Positions 31,701 to 42,994 of a DNA stretch of 64,000 nt are shown here, one piece after another. How positions within the stretch are numbered: position 1 is the first letter of the stretch; every line of letters starts with the position of its first letter. Source of the DNA: Pomphorhynchus laevis (Eukaryota; Acanthocephala; Palaeacanthocephala; Echinorhynchida; Pomphorhynchidae); assembly GCA_012934845.2 (NCBI GenBank), contig WNNJ02000879.1, forward strand, positions 1-64,000. Direction: 5' to 3'. The notes beneath the pieces were generated by a model, which was not told where the DNA came from, did no database searches, and worked only from the letters and a program-made list of their open reading frames with translations. A program made the translations under genes and the position numbers.

Positions 31701-32690
31701 ATCGCGATCTCACCATATACTGAATTATACATAAAACCAAGCAGTGTATTTCAAACAATTGACAGGCCATCTACGAGAATTTGGACATCAAATTGTAACT
31801 AAAATACTGAATAACAACAGTTGACTTGGAAGAATGCTGAAAGAATTCTAGCTGGCAAATTCACATAGATTTAATAAGACGCAGCTGCCGTTTACATTAT
31901 ATGTGAACGCAATTAATAGCAAACATCATGTTCATATCATTTATAATAACGTTATAATTTATAAATTATAAATTAATATTTATAAAATATACATTAAATT
32001 ATTTAATGAATAACCAAATTGTGATACAATGTCAAAAATGAAGGAAATACATGAGCATTCCTGTGTGGGTAAAAGCAAACAAGCATTACAGAGCTAGATT
32101 ATGGGTCATTTGCAGTAGTTCTCTATCATTATCAAATCAAAAAGCATCTAATTGAAATTGATGATATCAAACTGTTATTAAAGAGAATATAAAAATCTTA
32201 TTTGTAGATTCTGAGTCAATGATCATCTACGCAGAATAATAGTTGCTGATAAAAATTCAAACTATAATCTAAAGATTCTGATAGAAAAAGAATGGACAAA
32301 CGAGAAAAGTTTTTAAATTCTATCTTATCGTTGTGTCGAGCTTGAAATAGATTATAAGAGTATTCAAGTGAAATACGGATATGTAGTTAAATAAAGTTTT
32401 TACCAAGAAAGTGATAAAAACAGTCTAGCAAAATATTTTGAGATATTTTCACATTTCCAAAAATAAAATATGCAAATATCATTAAATACTTTAATCAAAG
32501 AAACGTCAATGTATTGATTTATAAATATAGAATTACTAGAAATAATTATTAATTATTACTAGAAGTCAGTGATTACATTTCGTGTTATAGTCATTATGAT
32601 TTTAAATCATTTAATATATATTATTTATATACTGCATTTACCAAATAGTATTTGTAGACCCGAATAACAAGTAGGAAATTGAATTTTATC
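28750..32690. other. AT-rich non-coding stretch
   Basis: No gene or RNA supported. Two similar segments (GATCTTCCTCCTGAAGAACTCTAATCC near 29,222 and TTCCTGATGACCTCTAATCC near 29,464, with shared following sequence) form an imperfect ~190-bp direct duplication. Confidence 0.45.
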
Positions 32691-33180
32691 TCAAAACGTT
32701 TCGTCTCGCGGCTATCAATTGTATATATTATCTCTTTAGAGTTTTTTAAGTTATATATATAAATCTATTATATATGCCTAGTTATCTCTTATATATAATA
32801 AGAGATAAATTATCCTAGTTATCTTAAAGATAACTAGGCTATGAAGGAGAAAATTTAGTTATTTATAGTACAAACGTTTCGGATCAATCTTGATCCTTCT
32901 TCAGTGTCAGTTTTTCTACAAAAGTATATATAGAGATCCACTCAATCTCGGTTTCTTACAGTCAAGCATCCGAAAGTTTGATCCTCTGATTGATAATGAT
33001 GGTCTGCATTGCAAATCGTAGGATTTAAGAGCTAACGCCACCAACAATTTTAGCTAGATGTCGGAAATGCATTTTCACAATGTCACAGAGGCAGCCGAAA
33101 CGGCGTGTGATAGTTCATCTTACTGACAAAGGCTGCCGGCTATCACATGATCGTCTAGGAGTGACGAGTTTTCAGGCTGA
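32690..33180. repeat. Cluster of short palindromes and hairpin motifs
   Basis: Contains CCTAGTTATC/GATAACTAGG at about 32,814-32,838. On the minus strand at 32,875-32,904 there is CTGAAGA, then GGATC/GATCC, then GAAACGT, a hammerhead-like order. At 33,091-33,168 a third member of the GCCGAAACG...CTGA family carries an exact TGTGATAG/CTATCACA stem. Confidence 0.5.
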
Positions 33181-33292
33181 AGAATATGCTCGATTCAAAC
33201 ACCTACCCAAACATATGGAAAGAATTGATATTCTTAATCTCGAGCAATACTGATTTTTACGAAACTCTTACGATTATATCTTAAGGTAAGAT

Positions 33293-33377
33293 AATACCTT
33301 ACACGCCCTTACCGAGGAGGTAAGAGCGTGTAACGGTATATATATATAATTGTACATATATCGTTACACGCTCTTAC
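33293..33377. repeat. Inverted repeat with 16-bp perfect arms
   Basis: GTAAGAGCGTGTAACG at 33,320-33,335 is the exact reverse complement of 33,362-33,377. A third near-copy of the second arm (CCTTACACGCCCTTACC) precedes at about 33,296-33,312. Confidence 0.85.
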
Positions 33378-33713
33378 ATATGCTTAAACGTGAAGATAAG
33401 AGTTCAGAAGTCCGTCACGAGTTCATCAGGAACTATCTTTCGTCTGCTATATTTTTGCAAACAGTATCTTGAAATCTGAACACGACACCAGTTTTTTATT
33501 AGTTAAAAACTATTTAGATATATATTTTTTACAGGTGAAGTTTTCCATCATTCATTTGTAGACCCGTCGTTAACTATCTATCCACAAATAAATTTTACTT
33601 TGTTTGCGATATGCAGATGAAAAACTGTTTTTAATAAAAATGATTTTTGATATTTAAATCTTAAAAGTTATTACGTAACCATTTTCGAAAATTATAAAAT
33701 TTTAAAAGTTATT

Positions 33714-33969
33714 TAAATTAGAAGAAAGATGGCAAAAGCCGATGCAAAATTTATTTAATTGAATATTTCGATACCTAGTGGCATCATCTTCAGCAATTGT
33801 ATTTACTATAGATCTCAAACTTTTTTAAGAACTTTGAGATCTATAGTAAAAAACCTTGAAAAGTTTAAGATATATAGTAAATACAATTGCTGAAAATGAT
33901 GCCAGCTAGGCATCGAAATATTCAATTCAATAAATTTTTCGATGGTTTTGCCATCTTTCTTCTAATTTA
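33714..33969. repeat. Foldback element with ~105-bp arms
   Basis: Arms at about 33,714-33,820 and 33,861-33,969 are ~90% reverse complements. Ends are TAAATTAGAAGAAAGATGGC. Inside each arm, CTGAAGATGATGCC or CTGAAAATGATGCC is followed by GGCATCGAAA or GGTATCGAAA. It looks like a non-autonomous foldback/MITE-like or Penelope-terminal element. Confidence 0.75.
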
Positions 33970-33979
33970 AATGTTATTA

Positions 33980-35610
33980 CACTGTCGCAATCCTCATTCA
34001 AATTCAATTTATGTTAAAAAGTTATATATTTAAAAATTTAGTATTATTCATATATTAATTAAAATATTAATAAATTCATATTAATTTTAGTTTATTTTTT
34101 CTGGTGGTGATGGTCAAGAGGCACAAAGAATACTGCAACAAATGGAAACTAAATTGAGTAAAGATAAATGACATCTACAGTAATGTTATAAGAAAAATAA
34201 AATGCAAGATAGTATTTGTCTCGCTCATGCAGTGTTTGGCTGTTTGAGATAATCACGATCATTACAAGCGACTAATGGAATTTGCAAGAAACCAATGCGA
34301 AATTTGAAAATTATATTTAATTTTGCCAATTTGAGGGAACCATCAAATTTATTTTGAAAATATATATTATAACTTAACATAATAACTTTATATCACTACA
34401 CTTAGTAAATTTAATATAATTTAATGAACAGCTAAGATAATAAGCAAAAGTGACCGCAATTTGATCATTGTGCATGTTATTTGTCCAACGTGAGAAAGCA
34501 TTACGAATATCAAAACTAGAGAACTTCAATCTACATACGATCTTGAATTGAGAGACAGAAAGTGATTCTCATTGTGCATTTAAACTGATTTTTTATTTTT
34601 TCTAATTTCGCTTTTTGAAAAATTATGTGCAAAGTTAAAAGGATATCTTAAATTTTATTTGTTTATTTAAAACAGCACGTTTTAACTATCTTAGTAGTAT
34701 AAAGATAACATCTCTATGTTAAAAATATAAAATAATATTGGCAAATGTTGTATTTTGTGCGTTCATTTCGAATTCGAAAAATTGATTCGAAAGATCGAAC
34801 AAAACAATTGATTATTAACATTGAAAAATGTCTTATCTTAAGAAGCAATTTTACATAAAAGTATGATAGAGTATAATTAAAATACAAAAACAAAAGTTAA
34901 ATTAATAATTTAAGAGTAAATGCTAGATTCAGAAAATGAAAATCTTTTATTTCAAAATCCCTTGTCTACTTTATGCTTTAATTAATGATAATTAGGAGAG
35001 TAAATTAAAATATAATTTGCATTAAGCATTCAGTCGAAAACAATTGATTTTATTTGTGAAAAAGATTAAATAAAATCCAATTAGATTAAAACTAAGGATA
35101 AAAATAGTTAAGCATTTCACGATTTACAGAAAAATTAAATCAGGATAACTATATTAGGATTATCTAAAACCGCTAAAATTAGGAATATTTCAATATTTAG
35201 TTAAAAAACGCATTTTCCGTGCAATACTTAGAAGTTTGTTCATTTTACAAAATATATTTTGGATCATTAAGACTTCATTTTAAACAGCTAGGTTAAACAT
35301 AAACAAATTCATTATTAAAGATGACTTTTAAATCCATGTCGTACACCATATTAAAATAACGCTCTCTCGAGTTGACAATTAAATTAATACAGATTTAATA
35401 AATCATATAAAAGATCATAAAAGATTTAATTATTAATTAATTATTCGCTTTTAATACAAAGATATTAAAAGCGAAATCCCGACTTAAAACCTTTAAAGTT
35501 TAAAACTTGCTGAGTACAAATATGATATATATGGGAAGTAAAATGTGATTCAAAATTAACTTATATCCATTTTTTATAATTTAGAATATTAAAGTATCAA
35601 TACAACAAGG
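33980..35610. other. AT-rich non-coding stretch
   Basis: Nothing supported. Confidence 0.4.
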
Positions 35611-35617
35611 TGTAATT

Positions 35618-35802
35618 TGTACTTCTCTAGCTGCTGCTAGCATCATCAGAAAAAACGTAGAAAATTATTCATTATATATTCACGATTGCCAATTGTATGC
35701 AATCGACGTTGATTGTTTAAGTTGAATATATATAATAAAGAATTTTTAAAAACTTTCTACGTTTTGTTGATATTATTGAAGCTTTAGCAACAGCTAGAGA
35801 AA
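35618..35802. repeat. Foldback element with ~50-bp diverged arms
   Basis: Left arm 35,618-35,668 (minus reads TTTTCTACG, CTGATGATGCTAGC, CAGCTAGAGAAG) pairs with the right arm 35,750-35,802 (TTTCTACG, TTGATATTATTGAAGC, CAGCTAGAGAA). Same CTGATGATG...GAA theme as the other foldbacks. Confidence 0.6.
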
Positions 35803-36269
35803 AAAAGCTAGCGAAATATCAAAAATATCGGTCTTGCTTCAAATTTTCAAGTGATTATATTACAATTTTAAGTTACCAATTTAGATAACAATGTTATAAA
35901 TCAGCAATGTTTGTAAAAATTGTTATTTTTTTCGATCATATCCTGATTGTGGCAGTAGTCACAGAAAAAGAAAATTTTATAATTTAAAATTTCTTGGTTC
36001 CGAGTAATGAATATTTGTAATGTAAGCAGGAATAGAATTGAAAAAGAAAAATGTATGAATTAAAATAAATATGAAATGTGCAATCTAGACTTTACGTTAA
36101 TAACAATGCTAATATTAATTTAAAGTAACATTTAATTTGTAAAAAATATACAATATTTTTGCAGCTAATGCTTTAATTGGTAGAAATAATTATGCTATTT
36201 GGATAATTAATTAATTATCAAAATTAATTAAAATTATTAATAATTAATGATTTATTAATTGCCACTCGA

Positions 36270-36925
36270 CCATGGAGTCAGATAAAATCGAGCCGTGCGC
36301 CTGTCGTCATGTTGCGCCAGTAATTTCAGGTCCAGACGCGATGGGATCTATGCCGACATCAGTGCACGCTTGATTAGATCGTTGACGCGCTATGGCGAGA
36401 CAGTCTGCCGACAAACCTGCAGCAGCTGAGCCCATATCGTCCACTGGCGGCTACATCCACTCCGCAGGCACATACATGTGACAGACAAACTGGGGCACCG
36501 AGGCGCAGGGCAATGGCGATGCGGAGTGACAAGTTGTCGAATCTCGTGCTGAGCGAGGAGCAGGGACGTGCTTGAAGGAAGGCCTCAGAATGAGGTGCAG
36601 TAACCGCAAATTAGAAACCCTTTGCTCGCTTGCTTAGGTACAGCTGACAACACTTTCAATTCCTGTACAATAAGCAGCGGCGTATCCCAGACCTTTTCTT
36701 ATGTAGCGAAGAGGGGTTGGACAGGCATAAAACCCACTCGAGACTGCCATTCGTTCAATGCGGTAGTGTATTTCGTTTCGCTGATACCGTGGTAGTCATT
36801 TAGTCACTCTGAAGGAGCCGAATTATGTTTGCTACCCGGCGACAGATTATAGGAAAGCCGGTAGATCAATATCCGTCGCTCTATTTATGCCGAGTCCGCC
36901 GTTAGCAACAACAGAGATGCAACCG
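36270..36925. other. GC-rich island of foreign composition
   Basis: About 650 bp with much higher GC than the flanking ~80% AT DNA. Plus-strand frames give short peptide-like runs broken by stops. Abrupt edges (TTAATTGCCACTCG and CAACCGACAAATTAAATTA) suggest an inserted, decayed mobile-element piece. No family recognised. Confidence 0.4.
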
Positions 36926-37494
36926 ACAAATTAAATTATTTATCTTTAAAAATTAAATTATTAATAATAATTAATTAATTATTATTATTTTAATTATTTA
37001 TTATTAAATTGAATTTTAAAAAATAATAATGATATTAATTGTTTATTAACAATGAATTATAGATGAACACGACTTTTATCATTAACAGTTTACTGTTGTT
37101 ACCACCAACATTCAGATTAATTCACGGAACAGAAACATTATCTTTACAGAACAGAAAGAGTCTGGTAAGCATAAAATTATCAATAATTATTAATAGATAA
37201 TTAAATAATTAATATTAAAGCTTATTAATTATTTTATTTGCATTAAGCATTGTTTAATTTAAAAATAAATTAATAAACGTAGACTCAGTTACCTGATATA
37301 ATTATTAAATAGATCATACTATAAAATAATGTTATTTCGATAGAATTATCTATTATAAAATTATCTAAATATTATTAATTTTCATTCATTAAACGATTTC
37401 CAATTAATTTTACCTTTTTAATGGCTCGATTTTCTTTCTTAATTTTTAACTTGCTGAACTGATTCCATTTAATTTGCATATTGCTGTAAAGGCC

Positions 37495-37980
37495 GTCGAT
37501 GTAATCTTGCTAATCAGATAAATTAAGTGCGCAAAGATCCTTGTCATTGACAATTCCGACTTTCCGTATAGTTATAGTGTCGAAAGCTGTCAAAGGCCGT
37601 CCACCGTCTTTCTTGATGATAATTGAATCGAATCCATTGAATTGGTGAGGAATGCAGTCAACTTTTATAGAGCCGTGACGCATAGCTGCAAAAGGCTTTG
37701 GGACTAAATGCGCCGCAAGTTTGACGAACGGGTGCTACTAGCAACGCTGCTTCTCGGCCTAATAAAATCCGCTATCATCATTTCAAGGTATATATTGCGG
37801 ATAACAATTGTCCAAATGTTACGGTGAATAAACGATCTAATTAGACGCACACAACGGTAAGTGGAGAAACATCGACGGCGAAGCTGACGGCTGCGTTGCC
37901 GAGGGGCGCATGATCTTGTAGCCACTTCGTTTGATGTCGATAAACGAAATGAATGAATAATAGTTGATGACATTATAATG
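37495..37980 (-). pseudogene. Unidentified decayed coding segment
   Basis: The minus strand has a 69-codon frame from ~37,715 down to TAG at 37,548-37,550 containing HGSIKVDCIPHQFNGFDSII and PLTAFDTITIRKVGIVNDKD. A second frame above it reads FIDIKRSGYKIMRP. GC content is raised. Frames do not connect and no family is recognised; an old exon or element fragment is possible. Confidence 0.25.
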
Positions 37981-37984
37981 ACAA

Positions 37985-38865
37985 CTCGAGTTTGATTATT
38001 ATAAGGAACAGAGGAAAATACTGAATAAGGTCGATCTACAAAAATAATTGCTCAGTTTTCAAGTTATAGACTTATGCGTCTGTAAGGCGTTGCGTCATCC
38101 AGCATAGAGCACCGGAAGAATTCTCAAGTAATACCACACAAAATAGATAAAATCATCGCATCCAGTGACAAACTGTGTTGGAGCTCAACTTTACGATTTT
38201 TGGAAGTTTAAAATATAAATATATTTTACGTTACTTAAACGTAAAGTTTAAAAAGGAATTCATACGAATATATGTTATATAATTAAGCTCATGATTAAAT
38301 AATAGTGACACATTAATAGAACTGACGAATCTTAAAACCTTCATTTTTGATCAAATGATATTGCTGGGTTTCTTAAACCGCCAAGCATCAATAAAGAATT
38401 TTTAAATATTTTGGGTTGCTAAAAGACAAAAACATTTTTAAAGAAGGAGTTAATACAAAAATGTGTTGCTCACAATAAATTTAATTTCGTCTAAAATTCA
38501 TTACTAATTATAACATAAAACATTTTAAATAAGACCATAAATGTTTGTTCTTTAGATATGAAAACAGGGAGATTTTAAAATTTAAAAGTATTATCATTTA
38601 AATTTTTCATCATTTTAAAAATGATAAAAACTCTTTATTTTGTATTTAAATTGTAACAGTTGATTACTGAAAAGTGAAGAGCGAAGATGTGAGAATCGCA
38701 TCTATGAGCATAGGGGCATTTCCTTTCATCACGGAAGAGGTGGCTTCGATGAAAAGGGGAAGACGAATAGACATCTACATCTTATAAGAAATAAGATGGA
38801 GTGGATCCAAAGAATATAATGTGGAGTAAGATCGTGGCAGCAACGGATATAAGCTTTTATCCTTT
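37985..38865. other. AT-rich spacer with a GC-richer end
   Basis: No gene supported. The last ~170 bp (38,690-38,860) are GC-richer and may be the 3' end of a minus-strand LINE. Confidence 0.3.
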
Positions 38866-38888
38866 GGCTCGATGCGAACAAAGTATAT

Positions 38889-40361
38889 ATGTGGTTTATA
38901 TATGTGGTTTTCCTAACCACATTGTTCAACTCGTCCATCCGTAGCCGTACATTTCCTTCCATCTGGAAATGCGCCACTGTTCGTCCTCTCATCAAAAAGC
39001 AATCTCTCGACTCCTCACTATCATCTTCGTACCGTAAAATCTCACTTCTCCCAACCCTCTCTAAACTCCTTGAGCGTCTCGTTCTCAAAAAAGTTAATAC
39101 ATATCTCTTTTCTTCTAATTTGTTTCCTCCCTTCCAAGCCGCTTTTCGCTCTAATCACTCTACTGAAATTGCATGTTTTAAAGTTTATAATGACTTACTC
39201 ATATCGCGCGATCATACATTATGTAGTGTCATAGTTTCTCTTGATCTATCGTCTGCTTTTGACATCGTCGATCACTCGATTCTTCTACATCGCCTTCGTC
39301 ATGATTATGGCTTCTCTTTACCCACTTTATCATGGTTTTCTTCATATCTGTCAAACCGTACATTTCGCGTCTATTCTAACTCTTCTCTCTTCCCATCCTT
39401 CATCCATCCCGACCGGTGTTCCACAAGGCTCCGTATTAGGCTCTATGCTTTTCTCTCTTCTTCTCGGTGACATGTCTTCGATTTCTCATAAATTTAACTT
39501 CCATGTTATGCAATATGCTGATGACATTCTCATCTATGCTCATGCACCTACTTATCGTATTCATGATCTTAGTGTTTCTGTTTCCAGCTGTCTTGTCTCA
39601 ATTTCAAACCATCTTTCTTCCCTTCGCCTTTCTCTGAATCCTGATAAATCTAAAATTATGTGGATCCTACCTCGAAGCTTCGGCGTAGAACCTCCTTCCG
39701 TATCACTAAATTCTACAATTCTTCCTATCGTTGATAATCTCGTTTTCCTAGGCTTTCATTTCGACAACCGACTTTCACTTAAACCTTCCGTTAGTGATAA
39801 AGTACGCTCATCTACCTTGATACTCCGCAATCTCCGTCAAGTTCGTAGATTGATCGATTTCCCTTCTTGTATGACTCTCATATCTTCTCTTCTTTTCTCA
39901 AGACTTGATTACTGTCTTAGTCTATTTTCCAACTTACCTAAATCCACTCTTCTTTCTTTACAACCATTTATTGTCGTGTTCAAATTCGTCTTCTTATCAT
40001 TGCTTTTCGCCTTATAACTTCTCATACCCCTTCATTTCTCAACCTTCCTTTTCTCGACAATTCTCGTACTGTGTATTGTGCTCTGCGTTCCCGTAATTCC
40101 CTTCTTTTACATATCCCAATCTACTCTACCTCTTTTGGCTTCCGCTCCTTCGTTGTGGCTGCTCCTCTCTTGTGGAATCAACTGCCTATTCATATCCGCC
40201 AATCAACATATATGCCGTACTTCAAACGCCAAATCCAATTCCATTTCAACAATTAACTAATTATCTGTGACCTTTGATGTTCTTTTTTTTGTTTGTTAGT
40301 GGTCATGTAAGCGTGCATTTTCACGCATTTGCCACGTTAAATAAATTATTGTATTATTATT
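38889..40361 (+). mobile_element. Alpha-family CR1/L2-like LINE, 5' truncated
   Basis: The element begins inside ORF2. RT motifs in order: RPLIKKQSLD (fingers), SYRKISLLPTLSKLLERL, VSLDLSSAFDIVDH (motif A), then after a frame change TGVPQGSVLGSMLFSLLLGD (motif B) and QYADDILIY (motif C, about 39,513). A second frame change with loss of ~40 codons lies near 39,960-40,010 compared with the copy at 52.5-53.2 kb. It ends LLWNQLPIHIRQ...FN and a 3' UTR with GCGTGC/CACGC hairpin, then ATAAATTATTGTATTATTATT. Non-functional. Confidence 0.85.
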
Positions 40362-41425
40362 TGTCAAAATATCTGAGAATTCCTGAGTGAGAACGAAGCT
40401 ACATGGAGATCTATAACATATTGCAATAGTAACTTTATTTCTTACATGGGATAGACTCGCCACCATCAGTTCACAAGTACCATATGTGTCAGTATAACAT
40501 TCAAAATCGTCAACACCTATACATTGATCGGCATAAAGTTCAACACCGCCTCCTCGTCGTACTTTACGATCAACCCTGATGATCGAATACCCATCCACAG
40601 CTACCATACTATCAGCAATATCATGATTTAGCCAAGTTTCGGTAACTGCGATTATTTGAGGTTTATATGTAAATAATCTGTTCCTAAATTCGTCAATCTT
40701 CGATACTATACTACGAATATTTGTGTAAGCGACGTTAATAATTGGAGTTGAACATTTACTGGTTCCTGCGTTTATAGATAGTCCAGTAGGAAATATATCT
40801 AACGAGGATGGATCAATACTTAAGCAATTAACGGACCGATTGGATTCCAACGTACAAATGGCTTTTTTCGAACCACACGAAAATTTCTTATTGTCAAGTC
40901 CTTTTCACCAGAAGCATTCCTGGTCTTTAGCTCTTCCAAAGCTTGATGTCGCATCTTACGATCCTGTATGTTGAGATCCTTAAAGATTTTAGTAGTTTGA
41001 CCTTTTAATTTATACCCTCTGCGTAAGATCTCGTTAACATTGTCGGACGATTTACATACCACTTTCAATAAGCGTGGACGTTCTTCATTTTTCTTACCTA
41101 ACCTGAACAATGATTTCACTAGAAGAGATAAGGCTATAGATTCCTCACCTGAAGTAAATATTTTTGATAATACTTCCCGAACTCTACTCACGTCATGATC
41201 AATACGTAGCTGCGGCTCCGAAGAGTTAGATTCCGGTATATTAGCAAAGATTACGCACCGATCTCGGTTTTCGCCACGCATTCGCGCATTAATATCTAGC
41301 GGTTGTGCTGCTGGTTCTTTGTTCTGGCCGTTTCCTGTTTTATGTACGGAAAATTCTCCGACATTTGCAACCATCACTGACGATTTAGACATTGAATTAA
41401 TATCCCTGGAATGATCTTTATATTT
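40362..41425 (-). mobile_element. Beta-family LINE fragment: ORF1 and start of ORF2
   Basis: Minus strand. ORF1 (40,820-41,392, 190 aa) has the core RCVIFANIPES, RIDHDVSRVREVL, LFRLGKKNEERPRLLKVV and a C-terminal GEKDLTIRNFRVVRKK. ORF2 (start 40,850) overlaps it by 31 nt and has the endonuclease N-terminus: NIRSIVSKIDEFR, TETWLNHDI, RGGGVELYAD, IAICYRSP. The fragment keeps its 5' half and lacks RT, the reverse of normal 5' truncation. It sits between two copies of the alpha 3' tail. Confidence 0.85.
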
Positions 41426-41555
41426 TGTTTCAACAATTAACTAATTATCTGTGACTTTACATGTTCTCTTTTTTGTTTGTTAGTGGTCATGTAAGCGTGC
41501 ATTTTGCACGCATTTGCCACGTTAAATAAATTATTGTATTTATATTATTTTTATT
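41424..41555 (+). mobile_element. Second copy of the alpha LINE 3' tail
   Basis: Repeats 40,245-40,361 nearly exactly (CAACAATTAACTAATTATCTG onward) with an intact GCGTGC-ATTTT-GCACGC hairpin and a T/A-rich tail. Confidence 0.9.
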
Positions 41556-41682
41556 ATATTTGGCTCGATGCGAATAAAGGATATCAGTTTTTTTCGCGAT
41601 TACCAGTAGCGAGTGAAAGCGCTCGGTCATTTTTCACATATTTACTGCGGTATCTATTATCAGTAAAAACAATAAGCGGAGA

Positions 41683-42960
41683 ATGAATTCTAGTCCGGAA
41701 GTTTTACAAGAAGTAAAAAAATTTACCATCGGTGCTTCAAACAACTTACAAAATCAAGCAAATATGGAACGGAACTCAGGTATTTCCAATGTAACATCGA
41801 ATTTTCAAGCCAAAGAAAACAAGGTTAGTCCTATTTCGTCTAATTTTTTAATCTCAAGCACGGATGGAGAACTCCCTCCTGTGCCTAAAGTGGTGAATCT
41901 GGTAATAATCAGACTTCTTCAACCATTTGAAAGGAAGAATCTTTTCAATATTTTTCTGAGAGAGTTTACAAGCTCTTATAAGAAGAGAATTCTATTTAAT
42001 TCGATAAAATATTTAGATTTCGAAATCCGGGTTTCTTTCAGCTCTCCAGATCTGGCAGCATCGTACCTAGAATTTTTCGAAACACACCTAAAAGAATTTG
42101 GGTCAACTACTTACAGGCCTATTCAGGCGACTCTGAAAATTAATAATTTTCCGCCCTTCGCAACGGAGGAAGATATCATTGCTCTCACATCTGAGTTCAA
42201 AATGCATAATATTCGCCCAATCCTGGGCAAGAAAGGCCAGGCTATACCAATAGCATTCTGTTCTACCGCAGTCGACCAGGCGGAATGTCTGGCTAAAAGC
42301 AAATGTAACCCCTTTTTGGGGTACAATCTTTCTTTCAATATCGTAGATGCTGATGACTTAACATACCCCCATTGCAATGGGTGCCACCTCTGGGGGCACT
42401 GGTCCTCGAACTGTACTAGGCCCCATACGTGTGGGGTTTGCAGCTCTTCCGAAGTCCATGAGGGGAAATGTTCTCTCCCCCCTCTGTGTTCCAATTGTGG
42501 TGGTCAGCACCCGGCCTGGTCTAGAAGATGTCCTATCTTCAAAGAATACAAATTAAGGCATTATGGGGCACCGGTCAAACCGGCCCACTTTGCCGCTGCC
42601 AGCTTATCCAATTCAAACGGTTATGGTATGTCGGACACCGACATTTTCAAAATTGTTGACGCAAGACTACAGATATATAAAGACGAGATTCGAGCCTTAA
42701 TGAACCATCTGATAGCGAAATTCGAGGAGTCCCGTTCTCCTCCATCGACGATTCTTACCTCTTCAAAGAGAGCCCCCCGTTCTAAGAAGAGATCATCTTC
42801 TAAACAAAAGTTGGCCTCCTTGAAGTTGGCAAAGAAAGATGATATATGTTGGGAGTTGTTGGCCTCAAAGGGAGATGAAGATAATGCCGGTGGGCAAGTG
42901 TCTTCTCCTGGTAGGGCTGGGATTGAGAATGGCAACTTTCTCTCTCCTAGTTTCTGCTAG
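41683..42960 (+). CDS. Gamma LINE ORF1, nucleic-acid-binding protein
   Basis: 425 residues, uninterrupted. A Ser/Asn-rich N-terminus precedes a possible RRM-like region (residues ~60-220). Three zinc knuckles follow at ~226-283: CNGCHLWGHWSSNC (C-x2-C-x4-H-x4-C), CGVCSSSEVHEGKC and CSNCGGQHPAWSRRC. A basic tail reads APRSKKRSSSKQK. This is the gag-like ORF1 layout of I, R1 and Jockey LINEs, which binds element RNA. ORF2 follows after 34 bp. The open frame of this length suggests a rather young insertion. Confidence 0.85.
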   Translation: MNSSPEVLQEVKKFTIGASNNLQNQANMERNSGISNVTSNFQAKENKVSPISSNFLISSTDGELPPVPKVVNLVIIRLLQPFERKNLFNIFLREFTSSYKKRILFNSIKYLDFEIRVSFSSPDLAASYLEFFETHLKEFGSTTYRPIQATLKINNFPPFATEEDIIALTSEFKMHNIRPILGKKGQAIPIAFCSTAVDQAECLAKSKCNPFLGYNLSFNIVDADDLTYPHCNGCHLWGHWSSNCTRPHTCGVCSSSEVHEGKCSLPPLCSNCGGQHPAWSRRCPIFKEYKLRHYGAPVKPAHFAAASLSNSNGYGMSDTDIFKIVDARLQIYKDEIRALMNHLIAKFEESRSPPSTILTSSKRAPRSKKRSSSKQKLASLKLAKKDDICWELLASKGDEDNAGGQVSSPGRAGIENGNFLSPSFC

Positions 42961-42994
42961 GAGGTAGGCATCCCACTCCAGCTGTCGTAACACA

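Larger units (their letters stand above)
38866..41580. repeat. ~17-20-bp direct repeat flanking the alpha/beta composite
   Basis: TTTGGCTCGATGCGAAC at about 38,870 recurs as TTTGGCTCGATGCGAAT at about 41,559, just outside the 5' end of the alpha LINE and just after its 3' tail. This fits a target-site duplication, or it marks the start of the gamma element. Confidence 0.5.

Noticed and set aside
37704-37973. 89-codon Arg/Ser-rich minus frame
   Set aside because: Out of frame with the more protein-like reading nearby; Arg/Ser content reflects GC-richer shifted codons.
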